A stretch of DNA of 64,000 bases from Nocardioides palaemonis (GTDB lineage: Bacteria; Actinomycetota; Actinomycetes; Propionibacteriales; Nocardioidaceae): NCBI RefSeq assembly GCF_018275325.1, contig NZ_JAGVQR010000001.1, positions 1,302,001 to 1,366,000 on the forward strand, in the 5' to 3' direction. How positions within the stretch are numbered: the stretch's first letter is position 1; every line of letters begins with the position of its first letter. A program made the position numbers and the translations under genes. The notes below the pieces were generated by a model. It was given only the letters and a program-made list of their open reading frames with translations, searched no databases and was not told where the DNA came from. Positions 1-7,707 of this stretch are shown here, piece after piece.

Positions 1-888
1 GTGGGTCACGTCGTCGAAGAACGGGGTCTTCGGGAAGATCCGCGCTGTCATGCTGATGGCAATCATCTGGATGCCTAGCTCGCGGATCAGCGCGTACGCG
101 AGGTCTGGCGCGAGTCGGGTGGCAAGGTCGGTGAGCGAGTCCAGCTGTTCAGCGCGCGGCTGGTCGGGGTCGTAGTCGCAGACGATGACCTCGGACTCGG
201 CAAACCGCACTTGTCGTCTGGTGCGCCGGTCGGGACTGGTGGCACTGATCCCGAGGAGTGGTTCATCGCGAAGTGCCCGGGTGAGGTACGGGACCAGCGC
301 GTCCGGGGTCGCTTCGATTGTCGCGGTGGTGTGGATCAGGACCGTCCCCTGGACATGGGTGACCCAGTCGACGAGCGCTGTGATGACGCGACGGTGTCGT
401 GCTTCGTCGACCCATGAGCCGCGGTTTCCCGGGTGCTTGCGCCAGTCATCGAAGGCGGCGTACATGGCGTCGGTGTCGTTGAGGGGGCTGAGCAGCATGC
501 CCAAGGCGGGAAGTGCGTTGTTGCCGAAGGGGGAGTCGTCCTTGAACGTCTTGGCCGGAACCAGCCGGCCGGTGATGCCGCGCGAGGCGAGGTCGGCGGC
601 AAGGTGGTCGAGCATCAACGGCAGTGCCTTGGCGGGTTCGCAGTCCCGTACCCGCGCGATCGGTCCTGCCGGGGTGGGGACGGCCCCGTCGAGGGAGATG
701 TAGGCCTCGTCGCGGTGCTCGTACTCGAGCAGCTCCTCGGTGACGGCGTTGGTCGCCGCCTGCAGTGCGTCCAATGCCGTGTGCGGGTCTTGGTCGGCCA
801 TCAGCAGCAGGTGCTGGTCGCCGCCAACGAACCCGGCGCGCTTGAAGGCCGAGAGCGTGTAGGTGACGCCTGGCTGGTCGGTGGTCAC
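1..888 (-). CDS. Unrecognised protein, 3' end outside the window
   Basis: The reading frame is open for 296 codons from a GTG at 888 down to base 1, so the C-terminus is missing. The start is chosen because a GGAG lies seven bases upstream and the codon use is natural from there. The protein is soluble-looking and acidic, with no signal peptide or membrane segment. It begins MTTDQPGVTYTLSAFKRAGF and contains an internal stretch reading VLIHTTATIEATPDALVPYL. I do not recognise a family. It is divergent from the giant secreted gene and shares an 89-bp intergenic region with it. It lies inside the putative tRNA-Glu-integrated element, so it is probably island cargo. Confidence 0.6.
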   Translation of the reverse strand, partial: MTTDQPGVTYTLSAFKRAGFVGGDQHLLLMADQDPHTALDALQAATNAVTEELLEYEHRDEAYISLDGAVPTPAGPIARVRDCEPAKALPLMLDHLAADLASRGITGRLVPAKTFKDDSPFGNNALPALGMLLSPLNDTDAMYAAFDDWRKHPGNRGSWVDEARHRRVITALVDWVTHVQGTVLIHTTATIEATPDALVPYLTRALRDEPLLGISATSPDRRTRRQVRFAESEVIVCDYDPDQPRAEQLDSLTDLATRLAPDLAYALIRELGIQMIAISMTARIFPKTPFFDDVTH

Positions 889-937
889 GAGAAGGCTCCG
901 GTCGCGTTTGGTGAAAGTTTTGCGGCAACTGTAGAGG

Positions 938-990
938 TCCCCCTAGGGTCGGACCGCATCATCCCGTCAGGGATCGGTTGACTAGGGGGA
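938..990 (+). promoter_or_regulatory. Nested inverted repeats masking a ribosome binding site
   Basis: TCCCCCTAG at 938-946 is perfectly complementary to CTAGGGGGA at 982-990. Between them ATCCC (961-965) pairs with GGGAT (970-974) around a four-base loop. The right arm contains the Shine-Dalgarno sequence AGGGGGA that serves the GTG at 997, so folding would hide it. It could act in the RNA, as a translational switch, or in the DNA, as an operator between the two divergent genes. The pairing is seen directly; the function is inferred. Confidence 0.45.
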
Positions 991-3900
991 GTCATCGTGT
1001 TGCTGCTGGGTTGTCATGGTGTCGTGACGCGTTCCGTCGTGCTAGCGATCGTCCTGACCGGAGTGCACACGTTGGCTCTGCCGCCGACTGCCACGAACAT
1101 GGCGAATGCAGCAACTACCGCGACCGAGCCCTGCAGCACCGATCGCACTCAGCCCGGCTGCTCAGGCAAGAACTACCGTCCGGCCTGGAGCAGGTAAATG
1201 AACTTAGCGAGAACTCGTCGTTCAACTACGAGCTGGCAGAAGGAGTTGCAGCCGGATTCAACAAGGTGAGTGTGCCTGGCGTGCGGCGCGACCTCTCGGA
1301 CCCGGATGACCCGCGTCTGACGCGTGCGCGACTGGCACGAGATTGCCTCACGCCGGAAAGCCTTGCGTCGATCTCGGTGTACTTGTGGTACCAGTGCGGG
1401 TCGGGTCCGGGGCGCGGCGTCGAGGCCATCGCTCAGGCCCGGTTCATTGCTGCCAACAACGATGACGAACGCCTCGGGCACGTCTCGCCGAACATTCAAT
1501 GGGAAGTTCAGACCTCGGCAGGAACAGCAGACATCGTCCTCTATCCCGTGCAGAACCCCGTGGAATCGTCGTACCCGGCAACGGACGGCCCTGCTGAGGT
1601 GATCGAGGTAAAGCAGGAGGGGACCAAGAGTGAAGTAGAGACGCAGAGTCAGGCGAACCGCTATCGCCTTGCACTGACTTCACGTCGAGGACTTGCGGAA
1701 TTTCGGAACTTTGCGGCTCATCCGTACTCCGACACGTTCAAGATCCTGCACCGGCGCGGCGGTCAGGGCTTACAAGTCGGGGACACTCGATGTGTCGGTG
1801 CTGAAGCGATGTTGGCCACGTATGACGCCAAGGGACTGGGCGGTGTTCCCGGTGTGTTGTGGGTGACCGAGGACAAGGACGAGCGCCAATGCCTTGATGC
1901 CGAGGCAGCCGAAGCACCATTCAAGGAGGCCCTCGCCGGCATCGAAGTTGAGCGACTTGAGAAGGCGGCCGCGGTTGAAGCGGAGGGCTTCAATGGCTCT
2001 ATCGACGAGCTGATCGAAGTACTCGCACAGATGATGCAACGCGATCTTGCGAGGATCCTACGGAACCACGCCGGCCTGTTGACCGCACGTCAGGAGGTCC
2101 TCCATCTGACAGCTCGTCAGGTCTACATTCTCGCGCAGAACACAGAGATCCTCCTCCGGAACCTCGTCCGCCGCGAAGGCGCGGCAGTCGGAGGGGCTCG
2201 GGTCGTCACGACACTCGAAGGCAACCTGCTCTCGGCATTGAACGCAAGCGCCAAGGTCGGCGCCCGCGGTGGCCCTGGAATGTCGGCGGCCGTGGTCGCG
2301 AACTTCAGCGCCGTCGAGGCTCGTACTGCCGCAGCGGCGGCAGCGCGGGCACCCTTCACCAATGCCATGGTGGGAGCCCTTGAACGCGCGCTCCTGCGTC
2401 ACCAAGCGTTCGTGCGATTCGCGGGGCTCGCAGCACGCTACGTGGGTATCGGGGTACCGATCGTCGGGTGGGTAATGACGGCGTGGTCTGCCTGGGAAAT
2501 GTATCAGCTCGCGCGTGACTCGACCGAGATCGTGTCTTGGGGTGATCCGCACCTGGTGACCTTGGACAAGCGAACCTACGACCTGCAGGCCGTAGGTGAG
2601 TTCACTCTGGCGGCGAACAAGGCAGCGACCTTCGAGGTCCAAGGCCGATACGTCTCGCTGCCGGGCCGCCAGGCCTCGGTCATGGACGCCCTGGCAGTGC
2701 GGACCGGCGAGAACACGTTCGAGATCGACGTCCGCGGGCGTCTGCTCGTCGACGGCGAAGAGACGACCATGGACGAGCTGGACTCGGTCGTGCTCGACGA
2801 CGGGTCGGTCCTGTTCCGCAAGAACGGCGAGTACGGAATCGTCACCGACGAGGACATCACGCTGCTCTTCGATACCCGTGATGCCACCCTGCGGATGGGC
2901 GACCCCAACCATCAGATCAGTGGCGGGTTGCTGGGCAGCCACGACGGCGACCCGGGCAACGACATCGCCTCTTCGAGCGGTGTGGTCTACGACAATGCCA
3001 CCCCGGGACAGATCCACGGGCCGTTCGCGAATTCGTGGCGTGTCACGGACGAGTCCAGTCTGTTCACCTACGCCGAAAGCGAGTCGACCACAACATTCAC
3101 GGATCTCTCCCATCCCGACAACATCGTGACGGCCGCGGACTTCGCGCCGGTTGACATCGAGTCCGCGACCGACTCGTGCCGCAACGCTGGGGTGGAGATG
3201 GGTCCGCAGTTCGACGACTGTGTCTTCGACTTGCTGGTCACCGGGCAGACCGACTGGGCCGACGTCGCAGCCGGCGTCACCGGTGACCTGAGCGACCCCA
3301 ACACCAGGCAGTTCGACCCTGCCGGCGTGCTGGTCGAGGACTTCGACGCCACGGTGGCACCCAACTTCGCGCACCCGTTGTACCTCGACGACCCCGCGAC
3401 CAGCCGGGTGGCCGGCCCCTTGTATGACCGGTCCAAGTACGGGTTCTACGTCGTGGACGTTCCTCGCCACGAGGACGTGAGCATGTCTCTGCGCCTGGTG
3501 GCGTACGGGGATGTCGATTCCGATCCCGAGGTGCAGAGCGTCGACGTCATCGTCGACGGCCGCGCGCTGGGCACGGCAGAGCTCGAAGGGACCGCCCCGG
3601 CATGGTCGGGACCCGGCACCTTCACTGTGGCCGACAGCGGGAGCACGGCTGAGGGTCGCCCGTTCCGGATCTACGAGTTGAGCGCGCCGCTGGACAACTT
3701 CGGAGACGCCGTCAAGGTCAGGCTCTCCACCCGCGGTTTCACCGGAGCCAACGGGCTTGCAGCGGGTCTGGACCAGGTCGCTCTGACGCTCATCACCACG
3801 CCGAGCCAACCGCACGCGATCTCACTCCCGGTAGAGATCAGCGACGGCATTCCGACCACGGGTGCCGGCAACATCGAGACCCGTGGCGGCCAGGACGAGT

Positions 3901-5705
3901 ACCAGTTCTCGGCGGCTGAAGGTTCGTCTGTGTATGTCGCCAAGCGTGACGTCGGCACCGGGATCAAGACGATCCTCCTCGACTCGTCTGGCACGAGGAT
4001 CCCCGCAACCGGTCAAGACGACCGGCATGAGCGTTTTGACGAGCTGTCTGCGGGGACCTACACCCTCGCCGTTCGTGCCACCACGGGCCCAACTGAGTAC
4101 AAGATCGGCCTCAGCCCAGTTCCCGAGGACGCTACCGCCGTCTACCAGGTCGGCGGCACCGCGGCGAAGGTCACCACCACTGCCCCGGGTCAAGAAGCGT
4201 GGGTCGTCGTCCCTGCCGTGCAGGGCCAGCAGTTGATGCTGCAAATCTTCGATTCCACGTTCGCCGAGGGGACGCAGTGGACGCTGATTCGTCCAAGCGG
4301 CGCACCGCTGCTCAGCCGCGACACCACCGCGGACACGGGACTATTCACAGTTACTGAAACCGGAGACTGGCGAATCCAGATCCGTCCCCGCGGGCCCTCC
4401 ACCGGATCAGTCAAGATCGCAGGGTGGGAACTGCCGGCCACCGATACCTACGCTCGCCATCAACTCGATGATCCGGTGCGGGTTGTCGAGACGACGGCGC
4501 CGGGGCAGAACGCGGTGGTGACGTTCCACGGCGAGGCTGGGCAGCGGGTGCAGATGAAGACGACGGAGTCGACCTATGGGTCGGACCGGTTGCAGTGGCG
4601 CCTGATCCGTCCTGACGGTAGGGGGCTGGTCGATCGGTGGGACAACCAGCTGCTCGACACCACCACGCTGGACCAGACGGGTACCTGGCGGGTGGAGTTC
4701 AACCCCTCGTACGAGGTGACCGGGTCGGTGAAGTGGCGTGCCTGGACGGTGCCCGCGGATGTCGAGGCCAGCGCGGCGCTCGATGATCCGGTGCGGGTTG
4801 TCGAGACGACGGCGCCGGGGCAGAACGCGGTGGTGACGTTCCACGGCGAGGCTGGGCAGCGGGTGCAGATGAAGACCACGGAGTCGACCTATGGGTCGGA
4901 CCGGTTGCAGTGGCGCCTGATCCGTCCTGACGGTAGGGGGCTGGTCGATCGGTGGGACAACCAGCTGCTCGACACCACCACGCTGGACCAGACGGGTACC
5001 TGGCGGGTGGAGTTCAACCCCTCGTACGAGGTGACCGGGTCGGTGAAGTGGCGTGCCTGGACGGTGCCCGCGGATGTCGAGGCCAGCGCGGCGCTCGATG
5101 ATCCGGTGCGGGTTGTCGAGACGACGGCGCCGGGGCAGAACGCGGTGGTGACGTTCCACGGCGAGGCCGGGCAGCGGGTGCAGATGAAGACCACGGAGTC
5201 GACCTATGGGTCGGACCGGTTGCAGTGGCGCCTGATCCGTCCCGACGGTAGGGGGCTGGTCGATCGGTGGGACAACCAGCTGCTCGACACCACGACCCTG
5301 GACCAGACGGGTACCTGGCGGGTGGAGTTCAACCCCTCGTACGAGGTGACCGGGTCGGTGAAGTGGCGTGCCTGGACGGTGCCCGCGGATGTCGAGGCCA
5401 GCGCGGCGCTCGATGATCCGGTGCGGGTTGTCGAGACGACGGCGCCGGGGCAGAACGCGGTGGTGACGTTCCACGGCGAGGCTGGGCAGCGGGTGCAGAT
5501 GAAGACCACGGAGTCGACCTATGGGTCGGACCGGTTGCAGTGGCGCCTGATCCGTCCTGACGGTAGGGGGCTGGTCGATCGGTGGGACAACCAGCTGCTC
5601 GACACCACGACCCTGGACCACACGGGTACCTGGCGGGTGGAGTTCAACCCCTCGTACGAGGTGACCGGGTCGGTGAAGTGGCGTGCCTGGACGGTCCCCG
5701 ACTGA
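978..5705 (+). CDS. Giant secreted protein: VWD domain, PPC-like domain and C-terminal tandem repeats
   Basis: This 1575-codon frame is probably natural only from about 1185 on; the real start is likely the signal peptide at 997 in the next frame. Residue numbers count from 978. Residues about 160-240 contain ADIVLYP ... PAEVIEVKQE, reminiscent of a nuclease-like E-x-K strand but unproven. A hydrophobic stretch lies near 480-510. A von Willebrand type D domain starts with WGDPHLVTLDKRTYDLQ near 520 and runs to about 690 (GLLGSHDGDPGND). A PPC-like beta domain lies near 965-1055. A diverged copy of the repeat unit (about 1056-1162) precedes four almost identical 105-residue repeats that end the protein. 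No LPXTG or membrane anchor is visible, so it is probably released or bound by other means. Its function is unknown; adhesion, matrix or inter-bacterial roles are guesses. It lies within the tRNA-Glu-linked element. Confidence 0.7.
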   Translation: MTRGSHRVAAGLSWCRDAFRRASDRPDRSAHVGSAADCHEHGECSNYRDRALQHRSHSARLLRQELPSGLEQVNELSENSSFNYELAEGVAAGFNKVSVPGVRRDLSDPDDPRLTRARLARDCLTPESLASISVYLWYQCGSGPGRGVEAIAQARFIAANNDDERLGHVSPNIQWEVQTSAGTADIVLYPVQNPVESSYPATDGPAEVIEVKQEGTKSEVETQSQANRYRLALTSRRGLAEFRNFAAHPYSDTFKILHRRGGQGLQVGDTRCVGAEAMLATYDAKGLGGVPGVLWVTEDKDERQCLDAEAAEAPFKEALAGIEVERLEKAAAVEAEGFNGSIDELIEVLAQMMQRDLARILRNHAGLLTARQEVLHLTARQVYILAQNTEILLRNLVRREGAAVGGARVVTTLEGNLLSALNASAKVGARGGPGMSAAVVANFSAVEARTAAAAAARAPFTNAMVGALERALLRHQAFVRFAGLAARYVGIGVPIVGWVMTAWSAWEMYQLARDSTEIVSWGDPHLVTLDKRTYDLQAVGEFTLAANKAATFEVQGRYVSLPGRQASVMDALAVRTGENTFEIDVRGRLLVDGEETTMDELDSVVLDDGSVLFRKNGEYGIVTDEDITLLFDTRDATLRMGDPNHQISGGLLGSHDGDPGNDIASSSGVVYDNATPGQIHGPFANSWRVTDESSLFTYAESESTTTFTDLSHPDNIVTAADFAPVDIESATDSCRNAGVEMGPQFDDCVFDLLVTGQTDWADVAAGVTGDLSDPNTRQFDPAGVLVEDFDATVAPNFAHPLYLDDPATSRVAGPLYDRSKYGFYVVDVPRHEDVSMSLRLVAYGDVDSDPEVQSVDVIVDGRALGTAELEGTAPAWSGPGTFTVADSGSTAEGRPFRIYELSAPLDNFGDAVKVRLSTRGFTGANGLAAGLDQVALTLITTPSQPHAISLPVEISDGIPTTGAGNIETRGGQDEYQFSAAEGSSVYVAKRDVGTGIKTILLDSSGTRIPATGQDDRHERFDELSAGTYTLAVRATTGPTEYKIGLSPVPEDATAVYQVGGTAAKVTTTAPGQEAWVVVPAVQGQQLMLQIFDSTFAEGTQWTLIRPSGAPLLSRDTTADTGLFTVTETGDWRIQIRPRGPSTGSVKIAGWELPATDTYARHQLDDPVRVVETTAPGQNAVVTFHGEAGQRVQMKTTESTYGSDRLQWRLIRPDGRGLVDRWDNQLLDTTTLDQTGTWRVEFNPSYEVTGSVKWRAWTVPADVEASAALDDPVRVVETTAPGQNAVVTFHGEAGQRVQMKTTESTYGSDRLQWRLIRPDGRGLVDRWDNQLLDTTTLDQTGTWRVEFNPSYEVTGSVKWRAWTVPADVEASAALDDPVRVVETTAPGQNAVVTFHGEAGQRVQMKTTESTYGSDRLQWRLIRPDGRGLVDRWDNQLLDTTTLDQTGTWRVEFNPSYEVTGSVKWRAWTVPADVEASAALDDPVRVVETTAPGQNAVVTFHGEAGQRVQMKTTESTYGSDRLQWRLIRPDGRGLVDRWDNQLLDTTTLDHTGTWRVEFNPSYEVTGSVKWRAWTVPD
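997..1197 (+). CDS. Signal-peptide segment of the VWD protein, out of frame
   Basis: A GTG at 997 with a strong RBS (AGGGGGA, six bases away) opens a 66-codon frame. It encodes a classical secretion signal: short start, Arg, then the hydrophobic run SVVLAIVLTGVHTLALPP and small residues up to ANA. After it come Cys-containing residues PCSTDRTQPGCSGKNYRP and then a stop. The long downstream frame (stop 5705) has no signal of its own, and its upstream part (codons 1-68 from 978) is arginine-rich like an anti-frame shadow. One extra base near 1178-1186, for example a third G in the CCGG, would join the two frames. I read this as the true N-terminus of the large protein. A separate small secreted peptide is the alternative. 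Confidence 0.5.
   Translation: MLLLGCHGVVTRSVVLAIVLTGVHTLALPPTATNMANAATTATEPCSTDRTQPGCSGKNYRPAWSR
4464..5702 (+). repeat. Four 315-bp in-frame tandem repeats
   Basis: Copies begin at 4464, 4779, 5094 and 5409, each with the codons for LDDPVRVVETTAPGQ; the last lacks its final eight codons. They differ by only a handful of mostly silent changes (for example ACCACCACG versus ACCACGACC) and one Gln-to-His change in the last copy. Near identity at the DNA level means recent duplication or ongoing gene conversion. The copy number can be expected to vary between isolates and to be prone to assembly collapse. A diverged ancestral-looking unit lies just upstream (about 4146-4463). Confidence 0.95.
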
Positions 5706-6257
5706 CGTCTAGTCCCGACGGGACATTGGACCAGTCCGCATGCAGTCAGCAAGGAGTTCGGCCGAGACCGACGATCACCGACGAGGTTCAATAACTCGGA
5801 GAACGCGTTTCCGCCGGTTAGACGGGAGTTCCGGTGCTACCCCGCTCGGATAAGCGACACCCGAAAACCCGCATGATCACTCCGCTTCAACGTTCGACGC
5901 CGGGTTTCAGACGACCGCGAGGTTGCGTAGCTTCTCGGGCCTTCTGCGACTTGACTAGTTCCGCCTCGCGCCGCTTCAGCGGCGAAAGGCGGTGGTCTCG
6001 CAGGGCTGGCGCGCGACAACGAGCAGACTGCGGCGACCTACTCACCTGCAGCCCGCCGTCGTGCTGAGTAGGGTCAGGTGCTATAGGGCCGAGGCGCCCG
6101 GACTCTCAGAGTCAGTGTCAGAGTCTGCTTGGGCAACATTGGGGCAACACAAGGTCCGAGAACTGCCCCAAACGGCCAACGGCGCCCAATCTCACATGGT
6201 CCTTCTGACCTGCGGTTTCACCGATTTCCAACGTCGCCCGAGGAGGCCCAGATCCCT
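5706..6257. other. Non-coding, lower-GC end of the integrated element
   Basis: No reading frame here has convincing codon use. The stretch is visibly less GC-rich than the rest. It holds small hairpins (GTCCC-GAC-GGGAC just after the stop at 5705; CGCCGC/GCGGCG near 5970-5985), a direct repeat TCAGAGTC (6106-6113, 6118-6125), and TTGGGCAACA/TTGGGGCAACA repeats at 6129-6149 whose right copy forms an inverted pair with TGCCCCAA at 6164-6171. Such short repeats next to a tRNA-derived att core resemble integrase arm sites. No integrase gene is visible in the window. Confidence 0.55.
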
Positions 6258-6299
6258 CTCTCAAGGCGGTAGCGCCGGTTCGAATCCGGTCGGGGGTAC
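6258..6299 (+). other. 3' half of tRNA-Glu(CTC), attachment-site remnant
   Basis: The sequence matches a tRNA from the anticodon loop to the discriminator. It has anticodon loop CTCTCAA (6258-6264, anticodon CTC), 3' anticodon stem GGCGG, a four-base variable region TAGC as in tRNA-Glu, a T arm GCCGG-TTCGAAT-CCGGT, and acceptor strand CGGGGGT plus A. The bases 5' of it cannot form the anticodon stem, D arm or acceptor strand, so the 5' half is absent. Site-specific integration into a tRNA leaves exactly such a 3' copy at one end. Because the fragment reads rightward, the element and the intact tRNA must lie to the left, outside the window. Confidence 0.8.
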
Positions 6300-6306
6300 A
6301 GCACAG

Positions 6307-6350
6307 AGAAGCGGCCCTGACCAGCGAAAACGCTGGGAGGGGCCGCTTCT
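6307..6350 (+). terminator. Hairpin terminator behind the tRNA-Glu fragment
   Basis: AGAAGCGGCC (6307-6316) pairs with GGCCGCTTCT (6341-6350). An inner stem, CCAGCG/CGCTGG, closes on an AAAA loop. A short T-rich stretch (TCGTTGT) follows. This is probably the original terminator of the tRNA-Glu gene, kept on the chromosome side of the insertion, and it also faces the 3' end of the flavin reductase gene. Confidence 0.75.
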
Positions 6351-6601
6351 TCGTTGTCGTGCGACACAGCCTGGCAGCGCACGTGCTGATCGGTCACACG
6401 TGTCCGACGTGTCGCCCTCCGCCCATCAGGTCGCGGGCCAGAATCGCGGACACGTGTACGACGCCGGCGCCCCGCCGCCGCACGTGCGGCGATTCTCGCC
6501 CTCGCCGACGGCCACGCGGGGCCACCTCCACCGCACGTGCGCTGCCGTGCCGCATCCGCCGGCCAGCAGCACCACGCCCGCCACCCCGACGGTCGGCACC
6601 G
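6351..6601. repeat. Gene-free spacer with five CACGTG palindromes
   Basis: No gene is supported here. CACGTG occurs at 6380, 6397, 6451, 6481 and 6534. Three are the 8-bp palindrome GCACGTGC and two are ACACGTGT, giving a consensus RCACGTGY. The two ACACGTGT copies are extended as ACACGTGTCC and GGACACGTGT, in opposite orientations. The region is convergent (terminator on the left, 3' end of the flavin reductase gene on the right), so these are not ordinary promoter sites. Confidence 0.6.
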
Positions 6602-7210
6602 TCACTGCGGGCGGCGCATGTCGAACCGGTTGCCGGTGTCGATCCCGAAGTAGGCCGTCGGTCCGCCCGCCCGCAGGATCGGCTGCGCCCGGACGGTGTC
6701 GTAGACACCGTCGACCAGCAGGTCCTCGTCGATGTGCACGCCGACCACCTCACCGACCGTGAACCACGAGCCGCTGGCCTCGCCCGTCGCGGTCTGCAGC
6801 TCGATGATCTGGGTGACCCGGCACTCGAAGGTCACCGGCGCCGCGGCAACGCGAGGCGCATCGACCTCGACCGAGGCGACGGCCTCGAGCCCGGCCGCCT
6901 CGAACTCGTCGACGTCCTCATCGGTGGACGTCGCGTTCATCTGCTCGGCCAGCGAGCGGGTGGCGAGGTTCCAGGTGAACTCGCCCGTCGCCTCCGCGTT
7001 GGCCACCGTCCCCTTCCAGCCGATGCTGCTGAACCCCACCAGTGGCGGGACGTAGTTCAGGGCGTTGAAGAAGCTGTACGGCGCCAGGTTGCGACGGCCG
7101 TGCGCATCGAGCGTCGCGATCCAGCCGATCGGGCGCGGGGCGACGATCGAGTTGAAGGGGTCGTGTCGCAGCCGGTGGCCGTCCGCAGGGCGGTAGAAGT
7201 GTTCGCTCAC
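6602..7210 (-). CDS. Flavin reductase-like FMN-binding protein
   Basis: The 202-residue product fits the flavin reductase-like split-barrel family that binds FMN as a dimer and reduces flavin or a bound substrate with NAD(P)H. The family pattern is seen in FNSIVAPRPIGWIATLDAHG (residues about 18-37), the strand LAPYSFFNALNYVPPLVGFS, and a later GEVVGVHIDEDLL. It is cytoplasmic with no signal peptide. The start ATG at 7210 gives the normal N-terminus. It is the first chromosomal gene beyond the att site and is transcribed toward it. The substrate is not predictable. Confidence 0.85.
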   Translation of the reverse strand: MSEHFYRPADGHRLRHDPFNSIVAPRPIGWIATLDAHGRRNLAPYSFFNALNYVPPLVGFSSIGWKGTVANAEATGEFTWNLATRSLAEQMNATSTDEDVDEFEAAGLEAVASVEVDAPRVAAAPVTFECRVTQIIELQTATGEASGSWFTVGEVVGVHIDEDLLVDGVYDTVRAQPILRAGGPTAYFGIDTGNRFDMRRPQ

Positions 7211-7311
7211 CTGGCCATGACATCAGAGCGTGCCTCGTCGTCGGTACGGGCAGGCGGAGCGTGAGGGGGATCCCGAGGCCCGGGAATACCCCTCACGCAC
7301 CGCTCGGGGGC

Positions 7312-7707
7312 TCAGGCGGGCGGCTTCACCGCCAGCACCGCGCAGTCGGCGCCGAGCAGGATGCGCTGCGCGACGCTGCCCATCAGCAGCTTGCCGACGG
7401 GGGAGCGGCGCCGCAGGCCGATGACGACGAGGTCGGCGCCGACCTCGCCCGCCACCGCCAGCACCTGGTCGCCGACGTCGGCGCCCATCGAGCGGCGTAC
7501 GTCGACCTCCAGGCCGCTGTCCGCGAGTCCGGCGGTCAGCCGGTCGAGCTGGTTCTCGTCGGCGTAGCGCTCGTCGACCAGGGCGTCGCCGCGCGTGGCG
7601 TTGACCACCACGACCCGCCCCTCGCGCAGCCGCGCCTCCTCGACCGCACGCCGCAGCGCGGCCTCGCCGAACTCGTCCGGGCTCCAGCCCACCACGATCG
7701 TGGTCAT
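7312..7707 (-). CDS. Universal stress protein (UspA family)
   Basis: This is a 131-residue single-domain Usp. It starts [17 protein letters not shown] and ends with the nucleotide-loop region [20 protein letters not shown], matching the G-2x-G-9x-G(S/T) ATP-binding pattern of the family. The ATG at 7707 overlaps the tctA stop (ATGA), so translation is coupled to the transporter. A longer frame upstream is an arginine-rich shadow. Usp proteins usually modulate stress or transport; here the operon position suggests a role with the Tct uptake system, which is inference. A DUF-type or kinase role is not supported. Confidence 0.88.
   Translation of the reverse strand: MTTIVVGWSPDEFGEAALRRAVEEARLREGRVVVVNATRGDALVDERYADENQLDRLTAGLADSGLEVDVRRSMGADVGDQVLAVAGEVGADLVVIGLRRRSPVGKLLMGSVAQRILLGADCAVLAVKPPA

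Noticed and set aside
4407-5621. 404-codon open frame antisense to the 315-bp repeats
   Set aside because: It only reflects the reverse reading of the repeats; no RBS, low-complexity composition, and the sense frame is clearly coding.
6258-6299. Complete tRNA gene
   Set aside because: Only the part from the anticodon loop onward is present; the 5' acceptor strand, D arm and 5' anticodon stem are missing.
5992-6762. Open frame running through the tRNA fragment and terminator
   Set aside because: It crosses the tRNA-Glu half, the hairpin and the 3' end of the flavin reductase gene; Ser/Pro/Arg-rich composition without a start signal.
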